Positions 16,318 through 17,080 of a stretch of DNA of 17,080 nucleotides are shown piece after piece. The notes under the pieces were generated by a model. That model was not told where the DNA came from. It ran no database searches and saw nothing but the letters and a program-made list of their open reading frames with translations. The translations under genes were made by a program, and so were the position numbers. The first letter of the stretch is position 1. Every line of letters starts with the position of its first letter. The stretch lies in contig CAYPST010000092.1 in NCBI GenBank assembly GCA_964413425.1, forward strand, positions 1 through 17,080, in the 5' to 3' direction. Source of the DNA: DATFLS01 sp964413425. Its GTDB lineage: Bacteria; Fidelibacterota; JAANXI01.

Positions 16318-16575
16318 TTAACTCTGAATGCGTAGCCCAGAGATAATTCCTACAATGATAATTAGTAGACCTAGAATTAGACTGTTGCTAATTCCTAGCC
16401 CTACCGGAATATCAAGAAGATGCGCTGCAGGAATAGTGAGAGCGAAGAATGCAATCAATTGGGTCAAGAACATTCCAATCAAGTTCAAGCTATCAACATC
16501 CTTTCCCGTGACAGACGGAGTGGTCCGACCCACCGCTTCCGCCACAAAACTTCGATATATTGCATTCTCAGCCAT
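16318..16575 (-). CDS. Small two-helix membrane protein, unknown function
   Basis: The 85-residue frame encodes a polar N-terminus (about 1-30, MAENAIYRSFVAEAVGRTT...) followed by two hydrophobic segments, about 31-56 (LIGMFLTQLIAFFALTIPAA) and 60-80 (GISNSLILGLLIIIVGIISG), ending in LRIQS. This predicts a small inner-membrane hairpin protein. No family was recognised. No ribosome site precedes the ATG, but a good promoter candidate lies so close that the mRNA may be leaderless. The DNA is AT-richer than the biosynthetic genes. The clear amphipathic division and single long frame argue for a real gene, yet it might be a remnant. Confidence 0.5.
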   Translation of the reverse strand: MAENAIYRSFVAEAVGRTTPSVTGKDVDSLNLIGMFLTQLIAFFALTIPAAHLLDIPVGLGISNSLILGLLIIIVGIISGLRIQS

Positions 16576-17008
16576 TTGAAATGAAACGTAGTCAACTCAT
16601 TATTGATTGTCAAGCCCAAATATCAAATTTGCTTAACAAAATTTACCTGCCCGCTGATCATATCAACAATGTATTAATCGGCCGAAATCGTATTGTCTCC
16701 ACTCTTCCGTCTGTGTGGAATGCAGGGGCCGCTTATGCTGCCGGGGTCGCCGAACCAAAAGCCCTGTCTCTCTTCCTCCGGAAGTAAGGAATAGGAGTGA
16801 AAAAAAGATATCTCATGGATAACAGATATCCCGACTGCCTGCACTATCTTTATGGAAATACTTCTGAATTCCCTTTCTGCTGGCCAATATGATCCCTGCA
16901 ATAAGTGTATTCATCCAACCGTATCCGATATTATCTGTACGCCTGCGAACAATCGTGATATTCCCGGAAATAAGGCCTTGTATAATTCTTTAACATTTGT
17001 TAGTTATA
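16576..17008. other. AT-rich stretch without a convincing gene
   Basis: Apart from the promoter above, no supported gene is seen here. Weak frames exist on both strands: a 75-residue plus-strand frame from 16560 without ribosome site; a minus-strand frame from a TTG at 16901; a 31-residue plus-strand frame from GTG 16797 (MKKRYLMDNRYPD...) with AAGGA just upstream; and a minus-strand open stretch at about 16820-16990 coding SGNITIVRRRTDNIGYGWMN before an internal ATG. None has a recognisable domain, and several overlap one another, so this may be decayed DNA. Confidence 0.4.
16583..16613 (-). promoter_or_regulatory. Candidate promoter of the small membrane gene, possibly leaderless
   Basis: On the minus strand TTGACA (16608-16613) is followed after 17 bases by TACGTT (16585-16590), giving a perfect sigma-70 -35 with a poor -10. 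Read as a Bacteroidota promoter it is TTG-N20-TACGTTTC, matching TAnnTTTG except for the last base, with the same spacing as the candidate before ilvD. The coding ATG lies only seven bases downstream of the element, so transcription would start at or within a few bases of the initiation codon. Confidence 0.4.
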
Positions 17009-17076
17009 CCTAAGTACAGCGATATGAGTGCCCCAATGGGGTCCCTCTGGGACAGCGAAGTATCGCTGTACTTAGG
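17009..17076. repeat. Cloverleaf-like palindromic element at the right edge
   Basis: CCTAAGTACAGCGATA (17009-17024) and TATCGCTGTACTTAGG (17061-17076) are perfect 16-base reverse complements. The 36 bases between them hold two further hairpins side by side, CCCC-AAT-GGGG (17031-17041) and TCCC-TCT-GGGA (17042-17052). The folded form is a three-way junction. It resembles mobile palindromic repeats or ends recognised by single-strand transposases, or a structured RNA, but no such enzyme is in the window. It ends four bases before the window edge, so its right neighbour is unseen. Confidence 0.6.
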
Positions 17077-17080
17077 GAAA

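Noticed and set aside
16560..16787. Plus-strand 75-residue frame
   Set aside because: It has no ribosome site, overlaps the promoter and start of the opposite small membrane gene, and shows no recognisable motif.
16674..16901. Minus-strand 75-residue frame from a TTG
   Set aside because: Rare start, no ribosome site, composition unlike a folded protein and no recognisable domain.
17009..17076. Integron attC recombination site
   Set aside because: The arms do not carry the required RYYYAAC and GTTRRRY core sites, and no integrase or cassette gene is visible.

Overview
This window is a bacterial amino-acid biosynthesis cluster. Eleven genes lie on the minus strand, reading leftward from about 15.97 kb to 2.0 kb: ilvB, ilvN, ilvC, cimA, leuA, leuB, ilvE, argG, argH, proC and a glutamate-synthase-like FMN protein. 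One further gene, ilvD, lies at the left end on the plus strand and converges on the glutamate-synthase-like gene. All twelve main reading frames look intact from start to stop.

The organism is probably a free-living bacterium of the Bacteroidota/Balneolota/Rhodothermota/Marinimicrobia breadth (FCB group). This is inferred from remembered family features, not from a search: ProC has the TPRGCT and CACGVAF variants instead of SPGGTT and SGSGPAY, ArgH and the branched-chain aminotransferase have a Bacteroidota-like flavour, and upstream of ilvD and of a small membrane gene there are sequences resembling the Bacteroidota promoter TTG-N20-TAnnTTT. Genus or species cannot be assigned.

Metabolic logic: CimA makes citramalate from pyruvate and acetyl-CoA, so isoleucine can be made without threonine deaminase; no ilvA lies in the window. 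IlvBN, IlvC, IlvD and IlvE carry out the shared steps for valine and isoleucine. LeuA and LeuB serve leucine, and LeuB also serves the citramalate route. The isomerase LeuCD, needed by both routes, is not here and must be encoded elsewhere. ArgG and ArgH are the last two arginine steps and ProC the last proline step. Glutamate, the possible product of the terminal glutamate-synthase-like enzyme, is the amino donor for IlvE and a precursor of arginine and proline. The genes are mostly 3 to 123 bases apart; the widest gap, 221 bases between ilvE and argG, may hold a second promoter.

The right end (about 15.97-17.08 kb) is AT-richer and different in character. Directly upstream of ilvB are two small ORFs joined to each other and to ilvB by TAATG stop/start overlaps, a possible translationally coupled leader. 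Next come a perfect 14-bp inverted repeat with an inner hairpin, a small two-helix membrane protein with a possibly leaderless promoter, a stretch with no convincing gene, and at the very end a 68-bp cloverleaf-like palindrome with perfect 16-bp arms. The left end (1-252) holds the ilvD promoter region and an operator-like dyad. No tRNA, rRNA, CRISPR array or transposase gene was seen.
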